Positions 8,471 to 16,498 of a stretch of DNA of 64,000 nucleotides are shown in pieces (within the stretch, counting starts at the first letter, position 1; each line of letters begins with the position of its first letter). This DNA comes from Paenibacillus pinisoli. GTDB lineage: Bacteria > Bacillota > Bacilli > Paenibacillales > Paenibacillaceae. The position numbers and the translations under genes were made by a program. The notes under the pieces were generated by a model, which worked only from the letters and a program-made list of their open reading frames with translations, did not search any database and had not been told where the DNA came from. Where the stretch lies: the NCBI RefSeq assembly GCF_003605435.1, contig NZ_QXQB01000001.1, forward strand, positions 1,054,001-1,118,000, read 5' to 3'.

Positions 8471-9394
8471 TTAACGCGAGCTCTCATTCGCTTTCCGCGC
8501 TTCTTGCATATAGCTCTTATCCTTGAAGAAGAACATCGCAATAATCGTCACGACATAAGGCACCATCATCGTAAAATGCGTCGGAAGCGCAAAGCCCTGC
8601 AGCCTGATGCTGAGCGACTCCATAAAGCCGAACAACAAGCTCGCTCCGGCTACGCCAAGCGGATTGGACTGGCCGAGCATTGTTGCAACCAGCGCGATGA
8701 AGCCGCGTCCGGCGGTCATGCCTTCCGTGAACATCGTCACGTTGCCCAGAGACAGCTGTGCCCCCGCAAGTCCGCACAGCACGCCGCACAGAAGCACTGC
8801 GCCATATTGAATGCGGGACACCTTGATGCCAAGGCTTCTTGCCGCTGTCGGGTTCTCGCCCGCTGCCAGCAGCCGGAAGCCGGTTACCGTCTTGAACAAG
8901 AAATACTGCAAACCGAGGACAATCAGAATCGACAGATAGACGAGCGCCGAATGTCCCGATAGAATATCGCCGAGATACGGAATGTCTTTGATGACCGGAA
9001 TTTCCCACTTCGGCAGGCCCTTCATGCTTTTGTCATAAAAAGCGCCCTTCACATCAAAGATCGCGCGCAGGGAGAAGGTCGTCAGACCGAGGGCCAGGAA
9101 GTTGAGCGATATCCCCACGATAATGACATTCGCCTTCAGATGGATGCTCATATATCCGAACAACAGAGAATACAGCAGTGTGCACATCATGGCGAATAGT
9201 ACTGCAACTATAATATTGCCCGTTAAGTAATTGCCTACAATAGCTGTGAATGCGCCGACCAGCATCATCCCTTCGAGGCCGACATTAAACAGTCCCACTC
9301 TGGCACAGATCGCGCCGCCAAGCGCGGCCAGCAAAATTGGAGTTACGGTCCGCAAAGCCGAAGCGAACAACGAAATATCAAAGAGCCCGTCCAT
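8471..9394 (-). CDS. nupQ: Nucleoside ABC transporter permease (NupQ type)
   Basis: This 307-residue membrane protein has about eight to ten hydrophobic segments and the family hallmark LFNVGLEGMMLVGAFTA near the N-terminus, as in the second permease of BmpA-linked nucleoside importers. It contains GAALLCGVLCGLAGAQL-like and GRGFIALVATMLG segments typical of the branched-chain/ribose permease superfamily. It overlaps the end of the upstream permease gene by 17 bp. The pair forms the membrane channel for guanosine or other nucleosides. Confidence 0.92.
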   Translation of the reverse strand: MDGLFDISLFASALRTVTPILLAALGGAICARVGLFNVGLEGMMLVGAFTAIVGNYLTGNIIVAVLFAMMCTLLYSLLFGYMSIHLKANVIIVGISLNFLALGLTTFSLRAIFDVKGAFYDKSMKGLPKWEIPVIKDIPYLGDILSGHSALVYLSILIVLGLQYFLFKTVTGFRLLAAGENPTAARSLGIKVSRIQYGAVLLCGVLCGLAGAQLSLGNVTMFTEGMTAGRGFIALVATMLGQSNPLGVAGASLLFGFMESLSIRLQGFALPTHFTMMVPYVVTIIAMFFFKDKSYMQEARKANESSR

Positions 9395-10445
9395 TCTTCG
9401 CCCCCGCTTTCTTCCGTTTGATGAATGAATACGTTAACTTGGCCGATACGAACAGAATGAGCACCGCCTGAATAATGCTGGATACTTCAAGCGGAACATC
9501 CGTATTCCGCTCCATCCCCATGCCGCCTGTCTGCAAAGCAGCGATGAGGATGGCAGCCACCGCAGTGCCGATCGGATGCGATCCGGCAAGCAGCGTAGCC
9601 ATAATGCCCGACCATGCGTATCCCGGTGAAGTCAACGCTCCGTCGATGAACCGGTACTGCGTCCCGAGCACCTCGATCGAGCCTGCAAGTCCGGCCAGAC
9701 CGCCGCTGACGAACATGCTTGCAAGCATCAGCTTGCCCCGCTGAATGCCGCCGTAGCTTGCGAACAGCGGATTGCCGCCCAGCATTCGAATCTCGTAGCC
9801 TTTCACCGTATGCTTCATGAACAAGAACATCAATACGGTCACGACTGCAGCAATCAGAAAGCCCGTATGCAAGGTCATGCCCTGGAACAGCTTGGGCAGC
9901 CAAGCCTCCCTGCCAAGCATGACAGTCTGGGACATCGCAGCCGAGCCTGTCTTGTCCTTGAACGGATAAGTGACCATATAAGCTGCAAAATAAGTCGCAA
10001 TATAGTTAAGCAGAAGCGTTGTAATGAGCAAATTCATACGGAATTTGGCATCCAGCCATCCGGCGAATGCCGACCAGAGGCCGCCCGCGATCACCCCGGC
10101 GAATATAGCCGCGATCATCTTCACCACGCCAGGACCCGGCATATAGATTGCCGTGAGCGCTGCGCTTAATGCGCCAAGCACCATCTGGCCTTCCGAACCC
10201 ATATTGAAAAATCCCGCGCGGAAGGCGAGCGCTACGCCAAGGCCGATCAGGATGATCGGGGTTGCCCGGGTAAGCGTGTTCGTCAGGAAGTAAAAGCTGC
10301 CAAAGGCGCCCCTCCACATCTCCGCATACGTCTCTGTTATCGAACCGCCGACAATGACGATTGCAATCGCGCCGACCGCAAGACCTACGATGACCGCAAG
10401 CAGCGGCTGGACGAGCGAGCGCAAAGCTGTCGTAACCTTATCCAA
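9378..10445 (-). CDS. nupP: Nucleoside ABC transporter permease (NupP type)
   Basis: This 355-residue protein has an N-terminal hydrophobic stretch VVGLAVGAIAIVIVGG and the permease hallmark FFNMGSEGQMVLGALSA. It is the larger first permease of the nup system and should heterodimerise with the downstream permease. It overlaps both neighbours by a few bases (8 bp with the ATPase gene, 17 bp with nupQ), indicating tight translational coupling. Confidence 0.92.
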   Translation of the reverse strand: MDKVTTALRSLVQPLLAVIVGLAVGAIAIVIVGGSITETYAEMWRGAFGSFYFLTNTLTRATPIILIGLGVALAFRAGFFNMGSEGQMVLGALSAALTAIYMPGPGVVKMIAAIFAGVIAGGLWSAFAGWLDAKFRMNLLITTLLLNYIATYFAAYMVTYPFKDKTGSAAMSQTVMLGREAWLPKLFQGMTLHTGFLIAAVVTVLMFLFMKHTVKGYEIRMLGGNPLFASYGGIQRGKLMLASMFVSGGLAGLAGSIEVLGTQYRFIDGALTSPGYAWSGIMATLLAGSHPIGTAVAAILIAALQTGGMGMERNTDVPLEVSSIIQAVLILFVSAKLTYSFIKRKKAGAKNGRAL

Positions 10446-11937
10446 CGTTTTTACCTCCCGCCATCAGCAAGCTGATTCTTTCCTCTGTCGCCGTCTCTGC
10501 CATCAGCTCACCGACAATCCTGCCCTCGAACATCACGAGTATACGATCCGACAGCTTCATCACTTCGGTAAGCTCCGAAGAAACGAGCAGAATCGCGCCT
10601 TTATCACTTCGTCTTTGAAGCAGTTCTTTATGAATAATTTCCATTGCGCCGACATCGACGCCGCGAGTCGGTTCCGCCGCAATGAGAAATGGCGTTCCCT
10701 GCGCTAGCTCACGTGCGACGATCAGCTTCTGCAGATTGCCGCCGGAGAGGTACTGCGCCTTCGTATTCAGCGATCCCGTCTTGATTCCGAATCGTTCGAC
10801 CCACTCTGATACCATCTCCCGAATGGAAGAGCCGCGCAGCAGACCAAACCTCTGATGGCGCTCTGTATGCCCCATCAAGCCGTTCTCCAGCACATCGGCT
10901 TCCTTGGACACGCCCCATTGGTACCGGTCCTCGGGGATATGGGCAAGCCCGCCGCGGCGGATGTCGCCGACCGGAGCGCCGGTCACATTCTGTCCAAGCA
11001 GCTTGACCGAACCTGTATCGGGCTTCAGCAGGCCGGATATCGCCTGCAGCAGCTCCGACTGACCATTGCCTGATATGCCTGCAATGCCTACGATCTCGCC
11101 TTCATTCACTTGCAGCGACACGTCGCTGAGCAGCGGCTTGGCACGGTCTCCGCGAACCGTCAGCGAATGAACCTCGAGCACCGGCTTCCCCGACTGCTTC
11201 TTCTCGCGGGTAAGCGTGACCAAATCTCTGCCCACCATGAGCTTCGACAATTGCTCTTCATCCGTTTCGGAAGCTTGAACGGTACCCGTCAGCTTGCCGT
11301 CGCGCAGCACCGTAATCCGGTCCGCCACTTCAATAATCTCCTGAAGCTTATGGCTGATAATAATGAAGCTTTTCCCTTGGGCCGCAAGGCTCTTGATCGC
11401 GACGAGCAGCTCCTTGACTTCCAGCGGAGTGAGCACGCCGGTAGGCTCGTCCAATATAATAATTTCCGCCCCTTGATATAGCACCTTCAGGATCTCGACA
11501 CGCTGCTGTACGCCGAGCGAGCATTCGCCGACCTTCGCCCATGGATTCACCGGCATCCCGTATCGCTTGGCAAGCTCGTTCGTCACCTCGGCAGCCGCCT
11601 TGCGGTCAAAGCCTAACGGGGTGGACGGCTCTCTGCCAATCACAATATTCTCGGCAACGGTAAAAGAGGAAAACAACATAAAATGCTGATGCACCATGCC
11701 AATGCCGTGTTTGATAGCGTCCGTAGGCGAATGGAAAGAAACCGGCTTTCCGTCCAGGCGGATGCCGCCGCTTGTCGGTGTCTCCATGCCGTACAGAATC
11801 CTCATCAGCGTTGTTTTGCCTGCGCCGTTCTCGCCGATGATGGCGTGAATCTCCCCTCTGCGAAGATCAAAGCTTACATCGCTGTTCGCCGTGACGTTGC
11901 CGTATGTCTTCGTAATATTGTCCATTTGCAGCAGCAT
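10438..11937 (-). CDS. nupO: Nucleoside ABC transporter ATP-binding protein (double NBD, NupO type)
   Basis: This protein of about 499 residues has two fused nucleotide-binding domains. The first has Walker A GENGAGKTT and a degenerate signature SLGVQQRVEI with Walker B IIILDEPTGVL. The second has GISGNGQSE in place of Walker A, the signature LSGGNLQK, and FLIAAEPTRGVD. The degenerate second P-loop is usual for RbsA/NupO proteins. ATG 11937 is preceded by AAAGGAG. It drives import through the two permeases at the inner membrane face. Confidence 0.92.
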   Translation of the reverse strand: MLLQMDNITKTYGNVTANSDVSFDLRRGEIHAIIGENGAGKTTLMRILYGMETPTSGGIRLDGKPVSFHSPTDAIKHGIGMVHQHFMLFSSFTVAENIVIGREPSTPLGFDRKAAAEVTNELAKRYGMPVNPWAKVGECSLGVQQRVEILKVLYQGAEIIILDEPTGVLTPLEVKELLVAIKSLAAQGKSFIIISHKLQEIIEVADRITVLRDGKLTGTVQASETDEEQLSKLMVGRDLVTLTREKKQSGKPVLEVHSLTVRGDRAKPLLSDVSLQVNEGEIVGIAGISGNGQSELLQAISGLLKPDTGSVKLLGQNVTGAPVGDIRRGGLAHIPEDRYQWGVSKEADVLENGLMGHTERHQRFGLLRGSSIREMVSEWVERFGIKTGSLNTKAQYLSGGNLQKLIVARELAQGTPFLIAAEPTRGVDVGAMEIIHKELLQRRSDKGAILLVSSELTEVMKLSDRILVMFEGRIVGELMAETATEERISLLMAGGKNVG

Positions 11938-11961
11938 ATCGTCGCTCCTTTCAACACGCAA

Positions 11962-11984
11962 ACCGGCTGCGGGTAGCAGCCGGT
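11962..11984 (-). terminator. Intercistronic hairpin between nupN and nupO
   Basis: A 9-bp perfect stem ACCGGCTGC / GCAGCCGGT with a five-base loop lies between the lipoprotein and ATPase genes. The minus strand continues TTTGCG, so it may act as a partial terminator or 3' stabiliser. Such a device would keep binding protein in excess over the membrane complex. Confidence 0.55.
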
Positions 11985-12009
11985 ATCATAGGATATTCAA
12001 CTTTGGGTA

Positions 12010-13059
12010 TTATTGAGCCAGTGGATTAACAACTTCAATTTTACCCGATTTGATGTCTTCCGCAATAGCTTTTACTTTATCTACCGTTTCTTGGCCAATG
12101 AACGGGCTCAGCGGAGATTTGCTATCTCTCGTTACGAATGTCAGGCCTACGCCGTCTTCCTTCACTCCGTAGTCTGCGGAGCCGAACTCGAATGTTCCTG
12201 TTGCGAAAGCTTTTACCGTCTCGTAAGCTACAGCGTCTGTCCCTTTCAATTGGGACATAACGATATGCTCCGGATCCAGTTCCGTGCGGTCAACGTCCTG
12301 GCCGGAGGAATAGAAGCCAAGCTCCTTCGCTGCTTCGAATACGCCAAGGTCGCCTACAGCGGCCATGCCTGCGATGAAGTCAGCGCCTTTGGAATGTTGA
12401 AGGATGGCTAGCTCTTTGCCTTTAGCGGAGTCGTCGAAGCCGCCAACGTAGTTAACCAGGAATTGAGCGTCCGGGTTCGTATAAGCCAAGCCTTGCTTGA
12501 AGCCTTCCGTGTATTTGCTCAGAAGCGGAGCGTCAATGGCGACAACTGCGCCGACCTTGTTTGTTTTTGTGGACAGGCCAGCTGTTGCGCCCAGCAGGAA
12601 CGCTGCTTCATGCTCGCGGAATACAACGCTGCGAACGTTAGGCAAATCCACGACTGTATCGATGATCGCGAACGACTTGTCCGGATTTTCTGGGGCTACT
12701 TTATTAAGAGCATCTTCCGCTTGGAAAGTTGCTGTAATGATCAGATCGTAGTTTTCAGCGACAGTCGTGCGCAGGTTTTGCTCGAAGCCTGCTGGGTCTG
12801 TCGATTCGATTGTTTTCACTTCTACACCGAACTCTTCGCCTGCGCGCTTGAAGCCTTCATCCATCAATGCGAAGAACGGGTTTACGCCGATTTGCTCGGG
12901 CAGTACCAAAGCGATGCGCTGTTTTTTGCCTTTATCCGCATCTCCGCCGTTTGCCGGTGCATTGCCTTCGCTGCCTTTATTATTGTTTGTAGAACCGCAT
13001 GCTGCGAGGACGCCAATCGCAAGAACCAGTGTCAGCAGCAATACCAGATGTTTCTTCAT
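12010..13059 (-). CDS. nupN: BMP-family nucleoside-binding lipoprotein (NupN type)
   Basis: This 349-residue protein carries a lipoprotein signal peptide with lipobox LAAC, then a low-complexity Asn/Gly linker. The BMP (basic membrane protein/PnrA) fold starts at QRIALVLPEQIGVNPFF. The motif GFEQNLRTTVAENYDLII and the loop IAGMAAVGDLG fit this family, which binds purine or pyrimidine nucleosides outside the membrane. GGGGAG precedes ATG 13059. It is the first gene of the importer operon and lies behind a clear promoter. Confidence 0.93.
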   Translation of the reverse strand: MKKHLVLLLTLVLAIGVLAACGSTNNNKGSEGNAPANGGDADKGKKQRIALVLPEQIGVNPFFALMDEGFKRAGEEFGVEVKTIESTDPAGFEQNLRTTVAENYDLIITATFQAEDALNKVAPENPDKSFAIIDTVVDLPNVRSVVFREHEAAFLLGATAGLSTKTNKVGAVVAIDAPLLSKYTEGFKQGLAYTNPDAQFLVNYVGGFDDSAKGKELAILQHSKGADFIAGMAAVGDLGVFEAAKELGFYSSGQDVDRTELDPEHIVMSQLKGTDAVAYETVKAFATGTFEFGSADYGVKEDGVGLTFVTRDSKSPLSPFIGQETVDKVKAIAEDIKSGKIEVVNPLAQ

Positions 13060-13093
13060 GCCGATCTCCCCTTTTTTGTCCGTAAAGTGTACT

Positions 13094-13140
13094 AATTCCT
13101 ATTTATCCTAGTAGTTTTATAGGAATTTGTCAATCCTATT
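13094..13140 (-). promoter_or_regulatory. nup promoter with overlapping AATTCCTAT inverted repeats
   Basis: On the minus strand TTGACA (13128-13133) and TAGGAT (13105-13110) are 17 bp apart. A perfect 9-bp inverted repeat AATTCCTAT / ATAGGAATT (13094-13102 and 13119-13127) covers the -10 and spacer. A further half site AATCCTATT (13132-13140) overlaps the -35 box. This is the geometry of a repressor operator. The MarR gene immediately upstream is the natural candidate; that link is inference. Confidence 0.65.
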
Positions 13141-13235
13141 TATTCGACATTTTTCTACTTTATTCTACATTAATAAAGCGCAGAAGCAATGTCGCCCGGA
13201 CAAACGTTCAAAAAGTTGTAACATTGATTCCGTTT

Positions 13236-13682
13236 TCATTCTTCGCTTTCCATATTGTGCTTCATCTTAGAGAACAATTCGAGCGCCTTCTCCATGTCAT
13301 CCGTCGCCATGCCGCGGAACAGCTTGATCATCACTTTCTCCCTTACCTTGAGCATCGCTTGGACCATGGCTTCGCCGTTCTTAGTCAGCATAAGCATTAC
13401 CGCGCGCCGGTCTTCCTCGCTGCGTTCTCTGGATACATAACCCAGCTCAATCAGCCTGTCGGCAATGCCGGTTACGCCGCCGCTCGTTATTTGCAGCCCT
13501 TCTGCCAGCGCTGAGGCCTTTTGCGGACCTGATTCTGCTAGAATAATGAGCATCCGTCCATGCGTCATGCCTAGCGCATGCTCGTTCTCCCTGTTCCACT
13601 CCGCTTGAATCAGCTTTCTGACCTCGCGGAACGACTCGTCAAGCGATTTCATCAATGCCATTCTTTCTTCCATGGAAGTCAT
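13236..13682 (-). CDS. MarR-family transcriptional regulator
   Basis: This 148-residue protein has the MarR winged-helix layout: MTHGRMLIILAESGPQKASALAEGL (helix-turn-helix approach), the recognition-helix region ITSGGVTGIADRLIELGYV, and the wing SRERSEEDRRAVMLMLT. It probably acts as a dimeric repressor released by a small molecule. It precedes nupN by about 175 bp on the same strand and may control that promoter. The ATG at 13682 has GGAG about 16 bases upstream, which is far, so the true start may be a few codons downstream. Confidence 0.9.
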   Translation of the reverse strand: MTSMEERMALMKSLDESFREVRKLIQAEWNRENEHALGMTHGRMLIILAESGPQKASALAEGLQITSGGVTGIADRLIELGYVSRERSEEDRRAVMLMLTKNGEAMVQAMLKVREKVMIKLFRGMATDDMEKALELFSKMKHNMESEE

Positions 13683-13776
13683 CTGGGCCGTGTCACTCTC
13701 CTCTGGACTTTAGTCCCGATTTCTTGAACACAGTATAGACTTGACTCGGTGTAACGTCAATGTTCGGGCGCATAAT

Positions 13777-13816
13777 GAAGCCAGCCGGATCCCTATGGTC
13801 CGGCTGGCTTCTTCTC
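13777..13816. terminator. Bidirectional terminator between ureA and the MarR gene
   Basis: A 13-bp perfect stem GAAGCCAGCCGGA / TCCGGCTGGCTTC (13777-13789 and 13799-13811) with a nine-base loop lies 20 bp beyond the urease gamma stop codon. The plus-strand exit is TTCTCTT. Confidence 0.75.
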
Positions 13817-13830
13817 TTGACCCGGGCCCT

Positions 13831-14136
13831 TTAGCCCGTAATCGGGTATGGTACGACGACGAGTCGCGTTCCTTCCGGGAAGTCCGCTTCCACTTGAACC
13901 TCCCTCAGCATTTCGGCAATGCCGCACATGACCTGATCCTTCCGAAGCGCGGTTCGCGCCAGTCCGGCAACTTCCTCTTCACTCATGCCTGCGCTTATTC
14001 CCTCCATCATGCGGGAAGTGATCAGCGCCACGCTTTCCAGGTAATTCAGCTTTACGCCTCGCTTCAATCGCCGTCTAGCCAGATCGGCCGCTATCTTGTT
14101 AAGCAGCAGTTCCTTTTCCCGTTCGGTCAAAGCCAC
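13831..14136 (-). CDS. ureA: Stand-alone urease subunit gamma
   Basis: This 101-residue protein matches urease gamma: LTEREKELLLNKIAADLARR at the N-terminus, GVKLNYLESVALIT, then VQVEADFPEGTRLVVV near the end. I chose GTG 14136 because AAGGGGAG lies 7-8 bases upstream and it gives the usual 100-residue length; the frame extends further without a binding site. Urease gamma alone has no catalytic residues. No beta or alpha subunit and no accessory ureDEFG gene is in the window, and a terminator and a different gene family flank it. It is a remnant, an orphan supplying a distant urease locus, or a re-purposed protein. Confidence 0.85.
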   Translation of the reverse strand: MALTEREKELLLNKIAADLARRRLKRGVKLNYLESVALITSRMMEGISAGMSEEEVAGLARTALRKDQVMCGIAEMLREVQVEADFPEGTRLVVVPYPITG

Positions 14137-14210
14137 ATCCACTCTCCCCTTCCGGAATGTACTCGCTCTGCGATCAGGCACACAAGGCCAAAAAAGAAAA
14201 CGCATTCTTA

Positions 14211-14231
14211 TATGTTATATAATATAACATA
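14211..14231 (-). promoter_or_regulatory. 21-bp perfect palindrome upstream of ureA
   Basis: The sequence TATGTTATAT-A-ATATAACATA is a perfect 10+1+10 inverted repeat, 75 bp upstream of the urease gamma start. It embeds TATAAT/ATATTA-like -10 sequences, so it is a likely operator overlapping the promoter. The regulator is unknown. Confidence 0.55.
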
Positions 14232-14311
14232 TTTTATTCCGGTTAAAGAGCTTTCTTCTGAATATCGCTTTAAATAGTGACATTTTTATAACATTCATGC
14301 TTTCAACTCTA

Positions 14312-15259
14312 TCAAAAACCTAACGCCGTGCGGAGTCCAGACTTTCCTTTCACTTGAAATCCGTAATCATACAGCTTTATTGTCTCCTGAAACCGGGATT
14401 CGATGTTGTCCGCTCCCATCACAACCGAGATCAGCCTCGTATGGTCGCGCTTGACGGTTCCCGTAAAGCAATAGCCTGCGCTCGGCGTGTAGCCCGTCTT
14501 CAGACCATCATTGCCGGGATAGGCGAATTGCTTGTCTGTCAGCATCAAATTCGTCGAAGACAGCGTCTGCCGCTGAGTCGACACATTGACGCTGCTGCGG
14601 CTCGTTACGGCGAGCACCTCCGGGTATTTGCCGATCAGATGACCTGCGATAATAGCTGTATCCTTCGCGGTCAGCAGCGTATCCCTCGCATGGGCGGAGC
14701 CTGCATACGGCGCAATGTCTGATTTGCTGAGACCGGAAGCATTGCCGAATACCGCACCGTCCGACAGCCCGATAGCAGCCGCCTTCTCGTTCATTCTTGC
14801 CACGAAGGCCTCCTCGGAGCCGGCCAAATGCTCGGCAAGCGCCACTGCGGCATCATTCGCCGAATGAATCGTCATCGCGTCGAACAGCTCTCTTACCGTC
14901 ACCTCTTGCCCTTCGATAAGCCCCATTCTTGCGCCCGGCACAGCTTCTGCGTATCCGCTTGCCCTTGTCATGTCGCTCCAGCGCGCCTCTCCCTTGGCCA
15001 CCGCGTCTAGCACGAGAATTTCCGTCATCATCTTCGACATGCTTGCCGGAGGCAGGGGCTGATTCGCGTTTTTCTCGAAAATAATCTCGCCAGTCGTCGC
15101 ATCAATTAATATCGCGGATGCAGAGGAAAGCTGGAGCACGTCTCTTTTCATATAGCCGTCCTTCAGCCATCCCGCACCTATATATACAAGCGCGACCACC
15201 GCCGCTGCTACTGTCAACCGAATGCCATATCTTGGTTTTGCCTTCACCGTAACATACAT
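14312..15259 (-). CDS. D-alanyl-D-alanine carboxypeptidase (low-molecular-weight PBP)
   Basis: This 315-residue serine peptidase should trim the terminal D-Ala from peptidoglycan stem peptides outside the membrane. All three penicillin-binding motifs are present: SMSK (Ser73 nucleophile, Lys76), SAN (133-135) and KTG (254-256). One hydrophobic segment near residues 15-31 serves as signal peptide or anchor. It is shorter than DacA/DacF and seems to lack the C-terminal beta domain and amphipathic helix, so an N-terminal anchor is likely. It lies downstream of a VanRS-like pair and has regulator-like 11-bp repeats in its own upstream region. Confidence 0.92.
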   Translation of the reverse strand: MYVTVKAKPRYGIRLTVAAAVVALVYIGAGWLKDGYMKRDVLQLSSASAILIDATTGEIIFEKNANQPLPPASMSKMMTEILVLDAVAKGEARWSDMTRASGYAEAVPGARMGLIEGQEVTVRELFDAMTIHSANDAAVALAEHLAGSEEAFVARMNEKAAAIGLSDGAVFGNASGLSKSDIAPYAGSAHARDTLLTAKDTAIIAGHLIGKYPEVLAVTSRSSVNVSTQRQTLSSTNLMLTDKQFAYPGNDGLKTGYTPSAGYCFTGTVKRDHTRLISVVMGADNIESRFQETIKLYDYGFQVKGKSGLRTALGF

Positions 15260-15312
15260 AAAAAAATCCCCTCTCGCTCAAGCTGTCTCTACTCCCAGTA
15301 TAGGCAGCCAAG

Positions 15313-15362
15313 CTTAAGGAGACTGTAAGTGTTTCATAAATAATTCTTAAGACGTTCTTAGA
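15313..15362 (-). promoter_or_regulatory. Five 11-bp-spaced CTTAAG-like elements upstream of the carboxypeptidase gene
   Basis: Hexamers beginning at 15313 (CTTAAG), 15324 (TGTAAG), 15335 (CATAAA), 15346 (CTTAAG) and 15357 (CTTAGA) occur exactly every 11 bp. Direct repeats at one helical turn are the normal binding pattern of OmpR/PhoB-family regulators. The same element occurs upstream of the VanR-like gene. Binding is inferred, not shown. Confidence 0.6.
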
Positions 15363-15382
15363 TTTCATTATTTTTGTTCCAG

Positions 15383-16498
15383 TCAGTGCAGCGGCAAGAT
15401 AACCCTGAAGACCGTGCGCTCCGTATTGCTGTCCGCGTCGATCGTCCCGCCATGCTTATCTACGATGCTTTTGCAGATCGCAAGTCCAAGGCCTGAGCCT
15501 CCGATCCATCTTGTTCTCGACTTGTCGGCACGATAGAATCTTTCAAAGATATGCGGCAGGTCAATCGCAGAGATCGGCTCGCCATAATTCACAATCGCGA
15601 CGGAAACCTTGTTTTCAATTAAGGTAATCCACACATCGATCCGCTTGCCCTCTCGTCCGTACGACATGGCATTCGAGATCAGATTCTCGAATACGCGCGC
15701 CAGCTTGCCCGCATCCGCATTGACGGTGATTTGCTTCTCCTCGCAGTGCAGCTGGCTAGCCATGCCCGCTTCCTCCAGCGGCAAATGATACTGCACTAGC
15801 AATTGCCCCAGCATCTCAACCAGGTTAATCGGCTCTTTCTTGAGCGCAATCGTGTCGTGCCTCATCCTCGTATACTCGAACAGATCATCAATCAGCTCAT
15901 GGAGATGCTGCGACTTCTCGTAAGCGATCGCGATATAATGGCGCAGCTCCACCTCATCCCGGTACCTGTCCTGCTCGATCAGTCCCAAGTATCCGACCAC
16001 CGAAGTAAGCGGCGTGCGCAGATCATGCGATACATTGGTAATTAGCTCGTTCTTGGCCTGCTCGGCCCGTCGCTCTTCCTCCAAGGCATATTGCAGCCGT
16101 TCGGACAGCCGGTTGACGTTGCGGGCTAGCGAGCCGAATATATTCCCCTGGCGGACCACGATCTGGTGGTTGATCTCCAGCTGCCCATCGGCGATTTGGC
16201 GCACAGTATCGTTGATTTTGCCAAAGGCATTAAAGAGCATCCACTGCAAGATGTAGAAGCAGCCGCAGAATAACAGCAGCCATATGAACCACAGCCCCAG
16301 CCCGTAAGGCATGTCTTGGACAAACAGCCGGCCCAAATCGCGCAGAAACCAGAAGGCGCGGAATTGGCTGGATAAGAACAGCGCCACGACATACAGCAGC
16401 GCTACTCCAATCAAGGACAGGACGCCGGCAAAAATAAGGTTCAGGAACGAACGGAATACAAGCCGAAAGACGACGTTATCCTTCAATTTTGTAGCCAA
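15383..16498 (-). CDS. VanS-like sensor histidine kinase
   Basis: This 371-residue membrane kinase has two transmembrane segments (about 17-43 and 66-90) flanking a very short outside loop of about 25 residues. A HAMP linker (about 90-145) follows, then the phospho-acceptor His158 in NVSHDLRTPLTS, and a catalytic domain with N box LISNAMSYG and G box GGSGLGLAICKSIV. The tiny external region suggests it senses something in or at the membrane. It overlaps the response regulator gene by 23 bp. Its likely output is cell-wall modification via the downstream carboxypeptidase. Confidence 0.92.
   Translation of the reverse strand: MATKLKDNVVFRLVFRSFLNLIFAGVLSLIGVALLYVVALFLSSQFRAFWFLRDLGRLFVQDMPYGLGLWFIWLLLFCGCFYILQWMLFNAFGKINDTVRQIADGQLEINHQIVVRQGNIFGSLARNVNRLSERLQYALEEERRAEQAKNELITNVSHDLRTPLTSVVGYLGLIEQDRYRDEVELRHYIAIAYEKSQHLHELIDDLFEYTRMRHDTIALKKEPINLVEMLGQLLVQYHLPLEEAGMASQLHCEEKQITVNADAGKLARVFENLISNAMSYGREGKRIDVWITLIENKVSVAIVNYGEPISAIDLPHIFERFYRADKSRTRWIGGSGLGLAICKSIVDKHGGTIDADSNTERTVFRVILPLH

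Noticed and set aside
13741..14277. 178-codon plus-strand frame over ureA
   Set aside because: It crosses a terminator and lies antisense to the well-supported urease gamma gene.
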